DNA of 64,000 nucleotides from Mycolicibacterium fortuitum subsp. fortuitum (GTDB lineage Bacteria > Actinomycetota > Actinomycetes > Mycobacteriales > Mycobacteriaceae): the NCBI RefSeq assembly GCF_022179545.1, contig NZ_AP025518.1, forward strand, positions 4,712,001 to 4,776,000. The letters run 5' to 3'. The translations under genes were made by a program, and so were the position numbers. The first letter of the stretch is position 1, and every line of letters begins with the position of its first letter. The notes beneath the pieces were generated by a model. It did not search any database. It was not told the DNA's origin and saw nothing but the letters and a program-made list of their open reading frames with translations. Of this stretch, positions 37,792 to 46,102 are shown in pieces.

Positions 37792-38943
37792 TCAGGCCCC
37801 GCTGGGAACCAACCGGGCCGCCGCATCGAGGCCAGAACGCACCACGGCGGCAACCGGTCCGGGCATCGGAGGCAGCAGGCCGAGCGCAGACCGCACCAAG
37901 CCGGGTGTGAGCTCCCGGATCCGCGCGGCGTCGCCACCGGCCCACACCGGGTCGGTGTCGGCCAGGTGGTGTGGATCGGCCAGCGCGGTGACCGGCCGCC
38001 GCTCGGCCTGGGACCCGTCGGGACCCAAGGCCCGCCGGATCGCCTCGTCCACGGTCAGCAGGCCGCCCGGCGGATCCGGCACGACGGTGCGGATTCCCTC
38101 CCGCGCAGCGCTCATCGGATGATCGAGCGAGGTGATCAAATCCGTTGCCAGACCGGCGGGAATCGGCAAGGCGGCCGCCGACACGCGCGCCGCCACCCCG
38201 GCCGCGGGCCCTCCGATCGGCACGGTCAGCCGGCGTGTACCGGCCAGCCGGGCATAGGTCGCCACCAGTCCCCGATAGGTCGTGACGTCCGGCCCGCAGA
38301 TGTCGTAGTCGCCGGCCGGCACCTGATCCGATTCACCGGCTGCCACCAGGTAATGCAGCACGTCGCGAATCGAGATCGGGTCGATCCGGTTGCCCATCCA
38401 AGCTGGCGCGGGCAGCACCGGGAACCGGTCGGCCACGTAGCGCAGAATCTCGAAAGACGTTGAGCCCGAACCGATGATCAGTGCAGCGCCCAGCCAGACC
38501 ACCTCGGGCCCGCCGTCGACCCGCAGCGCCTGAGCGACCTCCGCCCGGCCTGCCAGATGGTCGGACAGGCTCTCGGACTCCGGCACGAAACCGCCGAGAT
38601 ACACGATCCGCTCGACTCCGGCGGCCTGGGATGCGGCCGCGACGTTGGCGGCGGCTCGACTGTCCGCCTCCCGGAAGCCGGACTGCCCGATCCCGTGGGC
38701 CAGGTAATAGACCAGGTCGACCGGGCCGATCTGCTCGAACGCGGCGTTGGTGGACAGCGGGTCGTCGGCGTCGAGTTGCACCGCGGTGACATCGTGGAAC
38801 CAGCCGTAGTCGGCGAGCTTGTCGAGACTGCGCCCGGCCACCACCACGCGGTGCCCACCGGTCAACAGCACGCTCACCAGCCGCGAACCGACATAGCCGC
38901 TCGCACCGATCACCAGAATCCGTTTACTCGCCGTATCAGTCAC
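37792..38943 (-). CDS. NAD(P)-binding epimerase/atypical SDR
   Basis: A 383-residue atypical short-chain dehydrogenase. The N-terminal Rossmann motif ILVIGASGYVGSRLV (GxxGxxG) is intact; DLVYYLAHGIGQSGF and ERIVYLGGFVPES follow, but the usual YxxxK is not evident. RIDPISIRDVLHYLVA and YDICGPDVTTYRGL match NmrA/YbjT-like epimerases. The last 100 residues are an Ala/Pro-rich extension. Likely binds NADP without being a classical dehydrogenase. Confidence 0.8.
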   Translation of the reverse strand: MTDTASKRILVIGASGYVGSRLVSVLLTGGHRVVVAGRSLDKLADYGWFHDVTAVQLDADDPLSTNAAFEQIGPVDLVYYLAHGIGQSGFREADSRAAANVAAASQAAGVERIVYLGGFVPESESLSDHLAGRAEVAQALRVDGGPEVVWLGAALIIGSGSTSFEILRYVADRFPVLPAPAWMGNRIDPISIRDVLHYLVAAGESDQVPAGDYDICGPDVTTYRGLVATYARLAGTRRLTVPIGGPAAGVAARVSAAALPIPAGLATDLITSLDHPMSAAREGIRTVVPDPPGGLLTVDEAIRRALGPDGSQAERRPVTALADPHHLADTDPVWAGGDAARIRELTPGLVRSALGLLPPMPGPVAAVVRSGLDAAARLVPSGA

Positions 38944-38989
38944 GGGGCGGTTAGTACCCCGCTTGGCGGGGCGGCAATCGTCGGCCGCG

Positions 38990-39520
38990 TCACTCCGCGT
39001 CGCGGTGCAACCCGGTCAGGTGTGTGTAGGCCGCGGCGTTCAGCTGGTTGTGGCCGACCTCGTCGTCGCTGAGCTCACGACGCACCTTGGCGGGCACACC
39101 GGCCACCAGGGAGCGGGGCGGCACCACCATGCCCTGCGGCACCACCGCACCGGCGGCCACCAGGGAGCCGGCGCCGATCACCGCACCATTGAGTACCACC
39201 GCACCCATCCCGACCAGGCTGTCCTGTTCGACGGTGCAGCCGTGCAGCACCACGTTGTGCCCCACCGTGACCCCGGTGGCGACGCGGCACGGGAAGCCGG
39301 GGTCGACGTGGACGGTCACCCCATCCTGGATGTTGCTGCCTTCCCCGATCTCGATCGGCTCGACCTCGGCCCGCAGCGTGGCGCCGTACCAGACGCTAAC
39401 GCCGGCGGCGAGCGAAACCTGGCCGATCACACTGGCATTGGGTGCAACCCAGGCATCCGGGTCGATCTGTGGGGTGTGACCAGCGACGGAGACGATCAGC
39501 GGCTCAGGCATGCTGGCCAT
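38990..39520 (-). CDS. Gamma-carbonic anhydrase-like hexapeptide-repeat protein
   Basis: A 176-residue left-handed beta-helix protein (start 39520; ATG 39511 is equally possible). Hexapeptide repeats run from IDPDAWVAPNASVIGQVSLAAG to SLVAAGAVVPQGMVVPP. Zinc-binding His residues of gamma-CA are seen in DGVTVHVDPGFP, VTVGHNVVLHGC. The final helix is typical of the YrdA/PaaY family. Such trimers bind metal; carbonic anhydrase or thioesterase activity varies between members. Confidence 0.85.
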   Translation of the reverse strand: MASMPEPLIVSVAGHTPQIDPDAWVAPNASVIGQVSLAAGVSVWYGATLRAEVEPIEIGEGSNIQDGVTVHVDPGFPCRVATGVTVGHNVVLHGCTVEQDSLVGMGAVVLNGAVIGAGSLVAAGAVVPQGMVVPPRSLVAGVPAKVRRELSDDEVGHNQLNAAAYTHLTGLHRDAE

Positions 39521-39542
39521 CGTAAAGGGCGGACCGGCCGCC

Positions 39543-40499
39543 TCATGCGCCCTGGTAGACCTTGCGATAGCTCGACGGAGACATGCCGATACCGCGGCGT
39601 AGGTGGTGTCGCAGATTGCCTGCACTGCCCAGCCCGGATCGGCGTGCCACCTCCTCCACCGGCAGATCGTGGGATTCCAGGAGCTCGCGGGCGAGGTCGA
39701 GCCTGCGGCTGCGGACCCAGGTGGCGGGAGCCTGCCCGGTCTCTTCGCGGAAACGGCGATTGAAGGTGCGAGCACTCATATGCGCGTGCTCGGCCAGTCG
39801 CGTCACGGTGAGTTCCTCGTCGAGGTGCTTCAGCGCCCACTCCCGGGTGGCGGCAGTGGAGGCATGGTCGGTCACGGTGAGCCCGTGATCGATGAACTGC
39901 GCCTGTCCGCCTTCCCGCCACGGCGGCACCACGCAGTAGCGGGCCACCGCGTTGGCCACCTGCGCGCCGTGATCGGACCGAATGATGTGCAGGCACAGGT
40001 CGATTCCGGCGGCCAGCCCGGCCGAGGTCAGCACGTCACCGTCGTCGACGAAGAGCACGTCCTCATCGAGGCGGACGCCGGGATACAGCCGGCGCATGTC
40101 CTCGGCGAAGCGCCAGTGCGTGGTGGCCGGCCTGCCGTCGAGCAGCCCGGCGGCCGCGAGTACGAAGGCGCCGGTACAGATCGACACCAGCCGGGTGCCG
40201 GGCCGGATCCGGGACAGGGCCGCGCTCACGTCAGCATCCAGCACGCCGCCCGCCCGCGCCGGGCCGTAGCGCGTCCCCGGAACCACGACGGTGTCTGCCG
40301 TCGCCAACGCCTCAGGGCCGGCCGCGGGCACCAGTGCGAACCCGCTCGTCGACGGCACCGGGTTGGTGGTGAGCCCGCACGTCACCACCTCGTAGAGCGC
40401 ATTGCCCGCTCCGTCGACGGCGTTGGCGAACAACAGCGGCGCGATGGTCGCGTCGAAGCCGACCACCGGAGCCAGCAGCAGAACGGCTACGCGGTGCAC
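39543..40499 (-). CDS. GlxA-type regulator (DJ-1/PfpI domain + AraC HTH)
   Basis: A 318-residue regulator from GTG 40499. Residues 1-170 form a DJ-1/PfpI-like domain (VHRVAVLLLAPVVGFDATIA, SICTGAFVLAAAGLL with the Cys of the nucleophile elbow). Residues about 215-318 are two AraC helix-turn-helix units (LTVTRLAEHAHMSARTFNRR, VEEVARRSGLGSAGNLRHH). GlxA proteins sense small metabolites such as choline derivatives. It is divergent from an MFS transporter, its probable target. Confidence 0.87.
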   Translation of the reverse strand: MHRVAVLLLAPVVGFDATIAPLLFANAVDGAGNALYEVVTCGLTTNPVPSTSGFALVPAAGPEALATADTVVVPGTRYGPARAGGVLDADVSAALSRIRPGTRLVSICTGAFVLAAAGLLDGRPATTHWRFAEDMRRLYPGVRLDEDVLFVDDGDVLTSAGLAAGIDLCLHIIRSDHGAQVANAVARYCVVPPWREGGQAQFIDHGLTVTDHASTAATREWALKHLDEELTVTRLAEHAHMSARTFNRRFREETGQAPATWVRSRRLDLARELLESHDLPVEEVARRSGLGSAGNLRHHLRRGIGMSPSSYRKVYQGA

Positions 40500-40581
40500 C
40501 AGACCAAGTGTGGCACGTTTTTGATGATTGCTGTCGTTTATGCCACTGGTTGCACCGGCCATTCTCGACCACAGTGAGCGG

Positions 40582-41859
40582 GTGACTCGAAACCTCCACT
40601 GGGCCTGGGTGGTCGCCGCGGTGAGCTTCGTGGCGATCCTGGGCGCGGCCGGCTTCCGGTCGATCCCGGGCGTGATGATGAATCCGCTGCATCACGAGTT
40701 CGGCTGGTCGCACGGCACGGTGGGGCTGGCGATGTCGGTCAACATGACGTTGTACGGACTGACCGCGCCCTTTGCCGCCGCACTGATGGACCGCTTCGGG
40801 ATCCGCCCCGTACTGACGGTGTCGCTGCTGCTGATCGCAACCGGCTCCGCGGTCAGTACCTTGATGACCGCAAGCTGGCAACTGGTGCTGCTGTGGGGCG
40901 TACTGGTCGGCATCGGCACCGGGTCGATCTCGATGGGATTCGTGGCGACCATCGCGAGCCGCTGGTTCGAACAACGCCGCGGGCTGGTCACCGGCGTGCT
41001 CACCGCGGCCAGCGCGACCGGTCAGCTGGTCTTCCTGCCCATCGTCGCGGCCGTCACCACCCAATACGGTTGGCGCTGGGCCTCTCTCATCGTGGCGGGC
41101 GCCGCGCTGGCCGTCGTACCACTGGTGGCCGTGTTCATGCGCAACCGGCCGGCCGACCTCGGCCTGGCTCCCTACGGGGCAACCGAACCCGTCCCGCCCA
41201 CGCCGGCGCCGACGGGCGGGTTCAGGGCAGCACTGGAAGGTCTGCGTATCGGCTCCCGGGCACGTGTGTTCTGGCTCTTGGCCGGAAGCTTCGCGATCTG
41301 TGGGATGACCACGAACGGATTGATCGGCACCCATTTCATCCCGGCGGCCAACGACCACGGCATGCCCACGACTGTCGCCGCGGGCCTGCTCGCCACCATC
41401 GGCATCCTCGATGTCGCAGGCACGGTGTTCTCCGGCTGGCTCACCGACCGGGTCGACCCTCGGCTACTGCTCCTCGTGTACTACGCCGGTCGCGGCCTGT
41501 CGCTGCTGCTGTTGCCGTCACTGCTCTCTCCGCGCTCCGAGCCGAGCACGTGGGTGTTCGTCATCTTCTACGGATTGGACTGGGTGGCCACCGTGCCGCC
41601 GACGATCGTGCTGTGCCGGGATTACTTCGGAGATCGTTCGCCAGTGGTGTTCGGCTGGGTGTTCGCCTCCCACCAGGTGGGTGCGGCCATCGCCGCCGCG
41701 GGTGCCGGGTGGCTACGCGATCTACACGGCGACTACGACCTGGCCTTCCAACTGGCCGCCGGGCTCTGCTTCGTCGCCGCAGGGCTTTGCCTCAGCATCC
41801 GAAAAGCGCAGGTCACAACAGCCGAGCCAGCCAAACTGAGCAGTTCGGCTTTGCCGTAA
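40582..41859 (+). CDS. MFS transporter (OFA/monocarboxylate-like)
   Basis: A 425-residue transporter from GTG 40582; ATG 40540 would add 14 residues. It opens VTRNLHWAWVVAAVSFVAIL, then FRSIPGVMMNPLHHEFGWSH, a pattern of oxalate/formate and monocarboxylate MFS carriers. LMDRFGIRPVL is the loop 2-3 signature and SRWFEQRRGLVTGV matches the OFA helix 4-5 loop. Twelve helices. Divergent from the GlxA-type regulator. Export or uptake of an organic anion is likely. Confidence 0.82.
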   Translation: MTRNLHWAWVVAAVSFVAILGAAGFRSIPGVMMNPLHHEFGWSHGTVGLAMSVNMTLYGLTAPFAAALMDRFGIRPVLTVSLLLIATGSAVSTLMTASWQLVLLWGVLVGIGTGSISMGFVATIASRWFEQRRGLVTGVLTAASATGQLVFLPIVAAVTTQYGWRWASLIVAGAALAVVPLVAVFMRNRPADLGLAPYGATEPVPPTPAPTGGFRAALEGLRIGSRARVFWLLAGSFAICGMTTNGLIGTHFIPAANDHGMPTTVAAGLLATIGILDVAGTVFSGWLTDRVDPRLLLLVYYAGRGLSLLLLPSLLSPRSEPSTWVFVIFYGLDWVATVPPTIVLCRDYFGDRSPVVFGWVFASHQVGAAIAAAGAGWLRDLHGDYDLAFQLAAGLCFVAAGLCLSIRKAQVTTAEPAKLSSSALP

Positions 41860-41871
41860 CCGCTTCGTAAC
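41856..41871. promoter_or_regulatory. GTAAC-n6-GTAAC direct repeat
   Basis: Two GTAAC half-sites six bases apart (GTAACCGCTTCGTAAC), the spacing of GlnR/MtrA-type boxes (GTNAC-n6-GNAAC). The first overlaps the stop codon of the MFS gene; the fasciclin gene starts 145 bases downstream. Regulator identity is inference. Confidence 0.35.
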
Positions 41872-42015
41872 CCTTACCATCCGATGCGGCGCCGCGGGGA
41901 ACGCTGAGCCGGTGGTGCTCGCGGTCGCTCGCCATAGTCGCGGTGAGATCCGTGTAACGCGGCACCGGCAGCCGACGAATACAGGCTAGGCATGAGCGGG
42001 AGGAAAACCCACCAA

Positions 42016-42720
42016 ATGAAGACTCGCACCAAGACACTGGGCGTTGCTGCGGCCATCGCCGCGGTCACGGCATCGCTTCCGTTGGCGGTCACCGCCTACG
42101 CCGACCCGGCGCCGACGACGACCGCCACCCCGGTGGTGGAGATCCCCGACCCGCAGGGCTCGGGCTGCGACAACTTCAAGAAGGCCATGCCGGAATGGAA
42201 GGCTCTCGCGGACCTGCCGGCAGGCAAGGTTCTGGCCAGCATCCCGGACATCAGCACGTTCAACGCCGCTCTGTCGGGTGGCTTGAACCCTGAGGTCAAC
42301 ATCGTGCCGGTGCTCGACAACGGCCCGTACGTGATCTTCGCGCCGACCAATGACGCGTTCGCCGCCATGGAGCCCGGCAAGCTCGACGCGCTCAAGGCCG
42401 ATTCCGCCGCGCTGACCAGCTTTGACTACTACCACGCCTTCCTCGGCCTGCTCGGCCCCGACGACGTCAAGGGCCAGCGGCCCACCCAGCAGGGCGCCGA
42501 GGTCAAGGTGACCGGCAAGGGCGGCGACATCAAGGTCAACGACACCGCCAAGCTGGTCTGCGGCCCCATCCAGGCGCAGAACGCCCGCATCTACCTGATC
42601 GACACCGTGCTCGATCCCAACAGCCCGCCGGAGGAGCTGGTTCCGACGATCACGGGAACCAGCACCACGACCACGACGAAGGCTCCGGAGACTCCGGCCG
42701 CCGACGCGCCGATCGGCTGA
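42016..42720 (+). CDS. Secreted fasciclin-domain protein (MPT70/MPT83-related)
   Basis: A 234-residue exported protein from ATG 42016. A signal peptide ends at VTAYADP (about residue 31) without a lipobox, so it is secreted like MPT70 rather than anchored like MPT83. One fasciclin domain follows: FNAALSGG, YVIFAPTNDAFAAME (H1 motif), YYHAFLG and IYLIDTVLDP (H2 motif). A Thr/Pro/Ala-rich tail ends the protein. Two Cys (GSGCDNFK, LVCGPI) may form a disulphide. Fasciclin proteins mediate adhesion in the extracellular space. Confidence 0.85.
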   Translation: MKTRTKTLGVAAAIAAVTASLPLAVTAYADPAPTTTATPVVEIPDPQGSGCDNFKKAMPEWKALADLPAGKVLASIPDISTFNAALSGGLNPEVNIVPVLDNGPYVIFAPTNDAFAAMEPGKLDALKADSAALTSFDYYHAFLGLLGPDDVKGQRPTQQGAEVKVTGKGGDIKVNDTAKLVCGPIQAQNARIYLIDTVLDPNSPPEELVPTITGTSTTTTTKAPETPAADAPIG

Positions 42721-42745
42721 CCTTTACTGCGCGGCACTGCGCCAG

Positions 42746-42795
42746 CAGACGCAAATGTCCCCGACACGCCGATGTGTCGGGGACATTTGCGTCTG
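42746..42795. repeat. Perfect 22-bp palindromic repeat, family B
   Basis: The arm beginning CAGACGCAAATGTCCCCGAC (42746) is matched exactly by the complement ending at 42795, with the 6-base loop GCCGAT. It fills the convergent gap between the fasciclin gene and the acyl-CoA dehydrogenase gene. It should act as a two-way terminator; perfect arms suggest recent spread or gene conversion. Confidence 0.85.
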
Positions 42796-42808
42796 GTCGG
42801 CGAAAGAA

Positions 42809-43951
42809 CTAGACGCCGAGCTCGCGGCCGATGATCTCCTTCATGATCTCGGTGGTACCACCGAAGATCGTCTGGATCCGTCCGTCCACGTAGGCCCGCG
42901 CCACGCGGTACTCCATCATGTAGCCGTAGCCGCCGTGCAGCTGCACGCACTGGTCGACGACCTTCTTGGCGACCTCGGTGGCCCACCACTTGGCCTTGGC
43001 CGCCTCGACCGCGGTCAACTCACCGTCGACCACGCCCTGTAGACAGCGGTCGAGGTAGTTCTCGGTGACCTCCAGCTCGGTCTCCATCTCGGCGAGCAGG
43101 AACCGGTTGTGCTGGAAGCTGCCGATCGGCTGGCCGAAGGCCTTGCGGTCCTTGGCGTATTGCAGCGTCTCCTGAAACACCGCGCGCGCTCCGTAGACAG
43201 CCGAGATGGCGATCCCGAGCCGCTCCGAGGGCAGGTTGGTCATCAGGTGGTAGAAACCGCGGCCTTCCTTGCCGAGCAGGTTGGCGTTCGGCACCCGCAC
43301 ATTCTCGAAGTGCAGCTCGGAGGTGTCCTGGCTGTGCAGGCCCATCTTGTCGAGCTTGCGCCCGCGCGTGAAACCCTCCATGCCCCGCTCCACCACGAAC
43401 AGCGTGAAGCCCTTGTGGCCGGCCTCCGGGTCGGTGCGGGCCACCACGACGCACAGGTCGCAGTTGATGCCTGAGGAGATGAAGGTCTTGGAGCCGTTGA
43501 TGATCCAGTCGTCACCGTCGCGCACGGCCGAGGTGCGGATGCCGGCCAGATCGCTGCCCGCCCCCGGCTCGGTCATCGCGATCGCGATGATCAGCTCACC
43601 GCTGGTGATGCCGGGCATCCAGCGTTTCTTCTGCTCGTCGTTGGCCAGCTCCTTGAAGTACGGGCCGACCACGTCGTTGTGCAGGCTCAGCGCCGGGCCG
43701 TGCACGCCGGCCTTGGCGATCTCCTCGTCGATGATGGCGTTGAACCGGAAGTCGTCCGAGCCGCCACCGCCGAACTCCTCGGGCATGTTGAACCCGATGA
43801 GCCCGTACTTGCCGGCGGCAACATAGGCCGACCGGTCGACGAGTCGCTCGGACTCCCACTTCTCGGAGTTCGGCACGAGCTCACGCTCGATGTACTCCTT
43901 GACCGTCTCGCGGAACGCCTCGTGCTCCGCGGTGTAGATCTGCCTCTTCAT
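42809..43951 (-). CDS. Acyl-CoA dehydrogenase (FadE)
   Basis: A 380-residue flavoenzyme. AIAMTEPGAGSDLAGIRTSA is the FAD/substrate signature; FISSGINCDLCVVVART and FGQPIGSFQHNRF follow. At the usual base position near the C terminus (YEGTNEI) it reads IFGGTTEIM with no Glu; the Glu in LPSERLGIAIS sits where long-chain and isovaleryl-CoA dehydrogenases carry theirs. So it likely oxidises long or branched acyl-CoA. Third gene of the thiolase-hydratase-FadE operon, 3 bases after the hydratase. Confidence 0.9.
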   Translation of the reverse strand: MKRQIYTAEHEAFRETVKEYIERELVPNSEKWESERLVDRSAYVAAGKYGLIGFNMPEEFGGGGSDDFRFNAIIDEEIAKAGVHGPALSLHNDVVGPYFKELANDEQKKRWMPGITSGELIIAIAMTEPGAGSDLAGIRTSAVRDGDDWIINGSKTFISSGINCDLCVVVARTDPEAGHKGFTLFVVERGMEGFTRGRKLDKMGLHSQDTSELHFENVRVPNANLLGKEGRGFYHLMTNLPSERLGIAISAVYGARAVFQETLQYAKDRKAFGQPIGSFQHNRFLLAEMETELEVTENYLDRCLQGVVDGELTAVEAAKAKWWATEVAKKVVDQCVQLHGGYGYMMEYRVARAYVDGRIQTIFGGTTEIMKEIIGRELGV

Positions 43952-43954
43952 GAC

Positions 43955-44755
43955 TTACCTTGCCTTCCAAACAGGTTCGCGCTTCTGGGCGAAGGCCAGC
44001 GGCCCTTCCTTGGCGTCCTCGGTCTGCAGCAAAGTGCTGAACTCGCGGTTGGTGCGCTTCCAGCCGTCCTTGTCACCGGTCACGACCCCCTCGTCGACGC
44101 CGTAGGCGACGCGCTTGGACGCCTGCACGGCCAGCGGTGCGTTACCCGTGATCCGTTCGGCCAGTTTGAGCGCCGCGTCGACGACGGTGCCGTCGGGCAC
44201 CACCTGGTTGATCAGGCCCCACCGCAGCGCGTCGGCCGAGGACATCGGCTCACCGGTGAACAGCAACTCGTTGGCCACCTTGCGGGGCAACTGCTCGGCG
44301 ATACGGAATACGCCACCGGCACCGGCGATCAGACCGCGCTTGACCTCGGGCAGACCGAACTTCGCGCTCTCCTCGGCGACGATCAGGTCGCTGGCCAGGG
44401 CCAGCTCGGTGCCGCCGCCCAGGGCGGTGCCGTTGACCGCGGCGATCGTCGGCTTGTCGATGAAATGGCTGACGTAGCCGGCGAATCCGTACTCCGGGTG
44501 CTCGGGGTGGAAGAGGTTCTCGCCCCGTGAGATCGCCTTCAGGTCGGCGCCGGCGCAGAACGACTTGTCGCCCGATCCGGTGATCACGACAGCCCTGATC
44601 TCCGGATCGTTCTGGGCCTGCTCGAGCGCGTCGCCGACGGCGAGGCTCACCGAGCCGTTGATCGCGTTGCGCGCCTCGGGCCGGTTGATGGTGATGAGCA
44701 GTACGTTCCCCCGCTTCTCTACGAGGGCGCCGGGCTGGGTGTCGGTGTCGGTCAC
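43955..44755 (-). CDS. Enoyl-CoA hydratase (crotonase family)
   Basis: A 266-residue crotonase. Oxyanion regions SFCAGADLKAISRGEN and VNGTALGGGTELALASDLI are complete, and the second catalytic Glu is present in KFGLPEVKRGLIAGAGG. The protein should hydrate trans-2-enoyl-CoA. It overlaps the thiolase gene by 4 nt and precedes fadE, so the three enzymes give three of the four steps of a beta-oxidation cycle; a 3-hydroxyacyl-CoA dehydrogenase is not in the operon. Confidence 0.9.
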   Translation of the reverse strand: MTDTDTQPGALVEKRGNVLLITINRPEARNAINGSVSLAVGDALEQAQNDPEIRAVVITGSGDKSFCAGADLKAISRGENLFHPEHPEYGFAGYVSHFIDKPTIAAVNGTALGGGTELALASDLIVAEESAKFGLPEVKRGLIAGAGGVFRIAEQLPRKVANELLFTGEPMSSADALRWGLINQVVPDGTVVDAALKLAERITGNAPLAVQASKRVAYGVDEGVVTGDKDGWKRTNREFSTLLQTEDAKEGPLAFAQKREPVWKAR

Positions 44756-45900
44756 AGGAGCTCCAGGATGGTCGCGTTGGCCTGGCCGCCACCCTCACAC
44801 ATGGTCTGCAGGCCGTACTGAATGTTGTTGTCCCGCATGTGGTAGAGCAGCGTGGTCAGGATACGGGCACCCGAGCCGCCGAGCGGGTGGCCCAGCGCGA
44901 TGGCGCCGCCGTTGGGGTTGAGCCGCTCCTCGTCGGCGCCGATGTCCTTGAGCCAGGCCATCGGAACCGGGGCGAACGCCTCGTTGACCTCGAACACGCC
45001 GATCTGGTCGACGCTCAGGCCGGACTTGGCCAGCGCCTTCTGGGTGGCCGGGATCGGCGCGGTCAGCATGATCACCGGGTCGGCACCGGCGAGCACGGCG
45101 GTGTGCACCTTGGCAAGCGGCTTGAGGCCCAGGTCTTTTGCCTTGTCGGCCGACATGATCAGCAAAGCGGCCGAACCGTCGGAGATCTGGCTGGAGTTAC
45201 CGGCGTGGATGACACCGTCCTCCTTGAAGGCGGGCTTGATGGCGGCCATGGATTCGACGGTCCCGCCGCGGCGGATGCCGCCGTCCTCGAGCACGACGTT
45301 GCCATCTTGGTCCTTGATACCGACGATCTGGTCCTTGAAGGCACCGGCATCCTGTGCGGCAGCGGCCTTCTCGTGCGACCGCAGGGAGAACTCGTCGAGC
45401 TGGGTGCGGGAGAAGCCCCACTGCTCGGCGATCATCTCGGCGCCGACACCCTGGTTGGGGGTCTTGTGGTCATAGCGCTCACGGAAGGCCTCCGGGTAGG
45501 GATGCCCGCCGTTGGCCAGCGAGGAACCCATCGGGGTGCGCGACATCGACTCGACGCCACCGGCGACGACGACGTCGTAGTGGCCCGCGACCACACCGGC
45601 GACGGCGAAGTGCAGCGACTGCTGGCTCGACCCGCACTGGCGGTCGACCGTGACACCGGGAACGGTCTCGGGCCAGCCCGCGGTCAGGACAGCGGTGCGG
45701 GCAATGTCCAGCGCCTGCTCACCGGCCTGCATGACGCAGCCCCAGATCACGTCGTCGACCAGGGCGGGGTCGATGCCGGCGCGCTCCACCAGACCATTGA
45801 GCACCTGGGCCGACAGCTCCGACGGGTGCACACCGGACAGGGCGCCGTTGCGCTTCCCGACTGGCGACCGGACGGCCTCGACGATGACGGCTTCAGCCAT
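44752..45900 (-). CDS. Acetyl-CoA acyltransferase (thiolase, FadA)
   Basis: A 382-residue type II thiolase. Nucleophile Cys89 in DRQCGSSQQS, the region FEVNEAFAPVPMAW (Asn-Glu-Ala-Phe), His in ALGHPLGGSGARI and the acid/base Cys in TMCEGGGQANA are all present. It cleaves 3-ketoacyl-CoA with CoA to release acetyl-CoA. First gene of the three-gene operon, divergent from a GntR regulator across a 202-base gap that holds a large dyad. Confidence 0.92.
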   Translation of the reverse strand: MAEAVIVEAVRSPVGKRNGALSGVHPSELSAQVLNGLVERAGIDPALVDDVIWGCVMQAGEQALDIARTAVLTAGWPETVPGVTVDRQCGSSQQSLHFAVAGVVAGHYDVVVAGGVESMSRTPMGSSLANGGHPYPEAFRERYDHKTPNQGVGAEMIAEQWGFSRTQLDEFSLRSHEKAAAAQDAGAFKDQIVGIKDQDGNVVLEDGGIRRGGTVESMAAIKPAFKEDGVIHAGNSSQISDGSAALLIMSADKAKDLGLKPLAKVHTAVLAGADPVIMLTAPIPATQKALAKSGLSVDQIGVFEVNEAFAPVPMAWLKDIGADEERLNPNGGAIALGHPLGGSGARILTTLLYHMRDNNIQYGLQTMCEGGGQANATILELL

Positions 45901-45968
45901 GACTTCTCCTTTGAAGGGTGGGGTGCTACCCCGGTTGGACCCGATTGGGGCACTCGAGGTGAAAATAG

Positions 45969-45999
45969 ACCAGTAGGTTTACTAGGTCAACCTACTGGT
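45969..45999. promoter_or_regulatory. 11-bp inverted-repeat operator before the beta-oxidation operon
   Basis: ACCAGTAGGTT at 45969-45979 is mirrored exactly by AACCTACTGGT at 45989-45999, with a 9-base centre that contains a third half-like element ACTAGGT. It lies 69 bases upstream of the thiolase start and 104 from the divergent GntR start. This is the most symmetric operator in the window. The adjacent GntR protein is the obvious candidate, although the shape also suits a TetR-type regulator. Confidence 0.7.
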
Positions 46000-46102
46000 T
46001 GGTAGAGCGCTGATGTACCGTTCCTGCGGCAAACAGATGGTTTACTGAGTTGTACAGCTGGCCATCCGGCCCGCATAAAGTTGTCCTACCTGGGAGTGTC
46101 TG

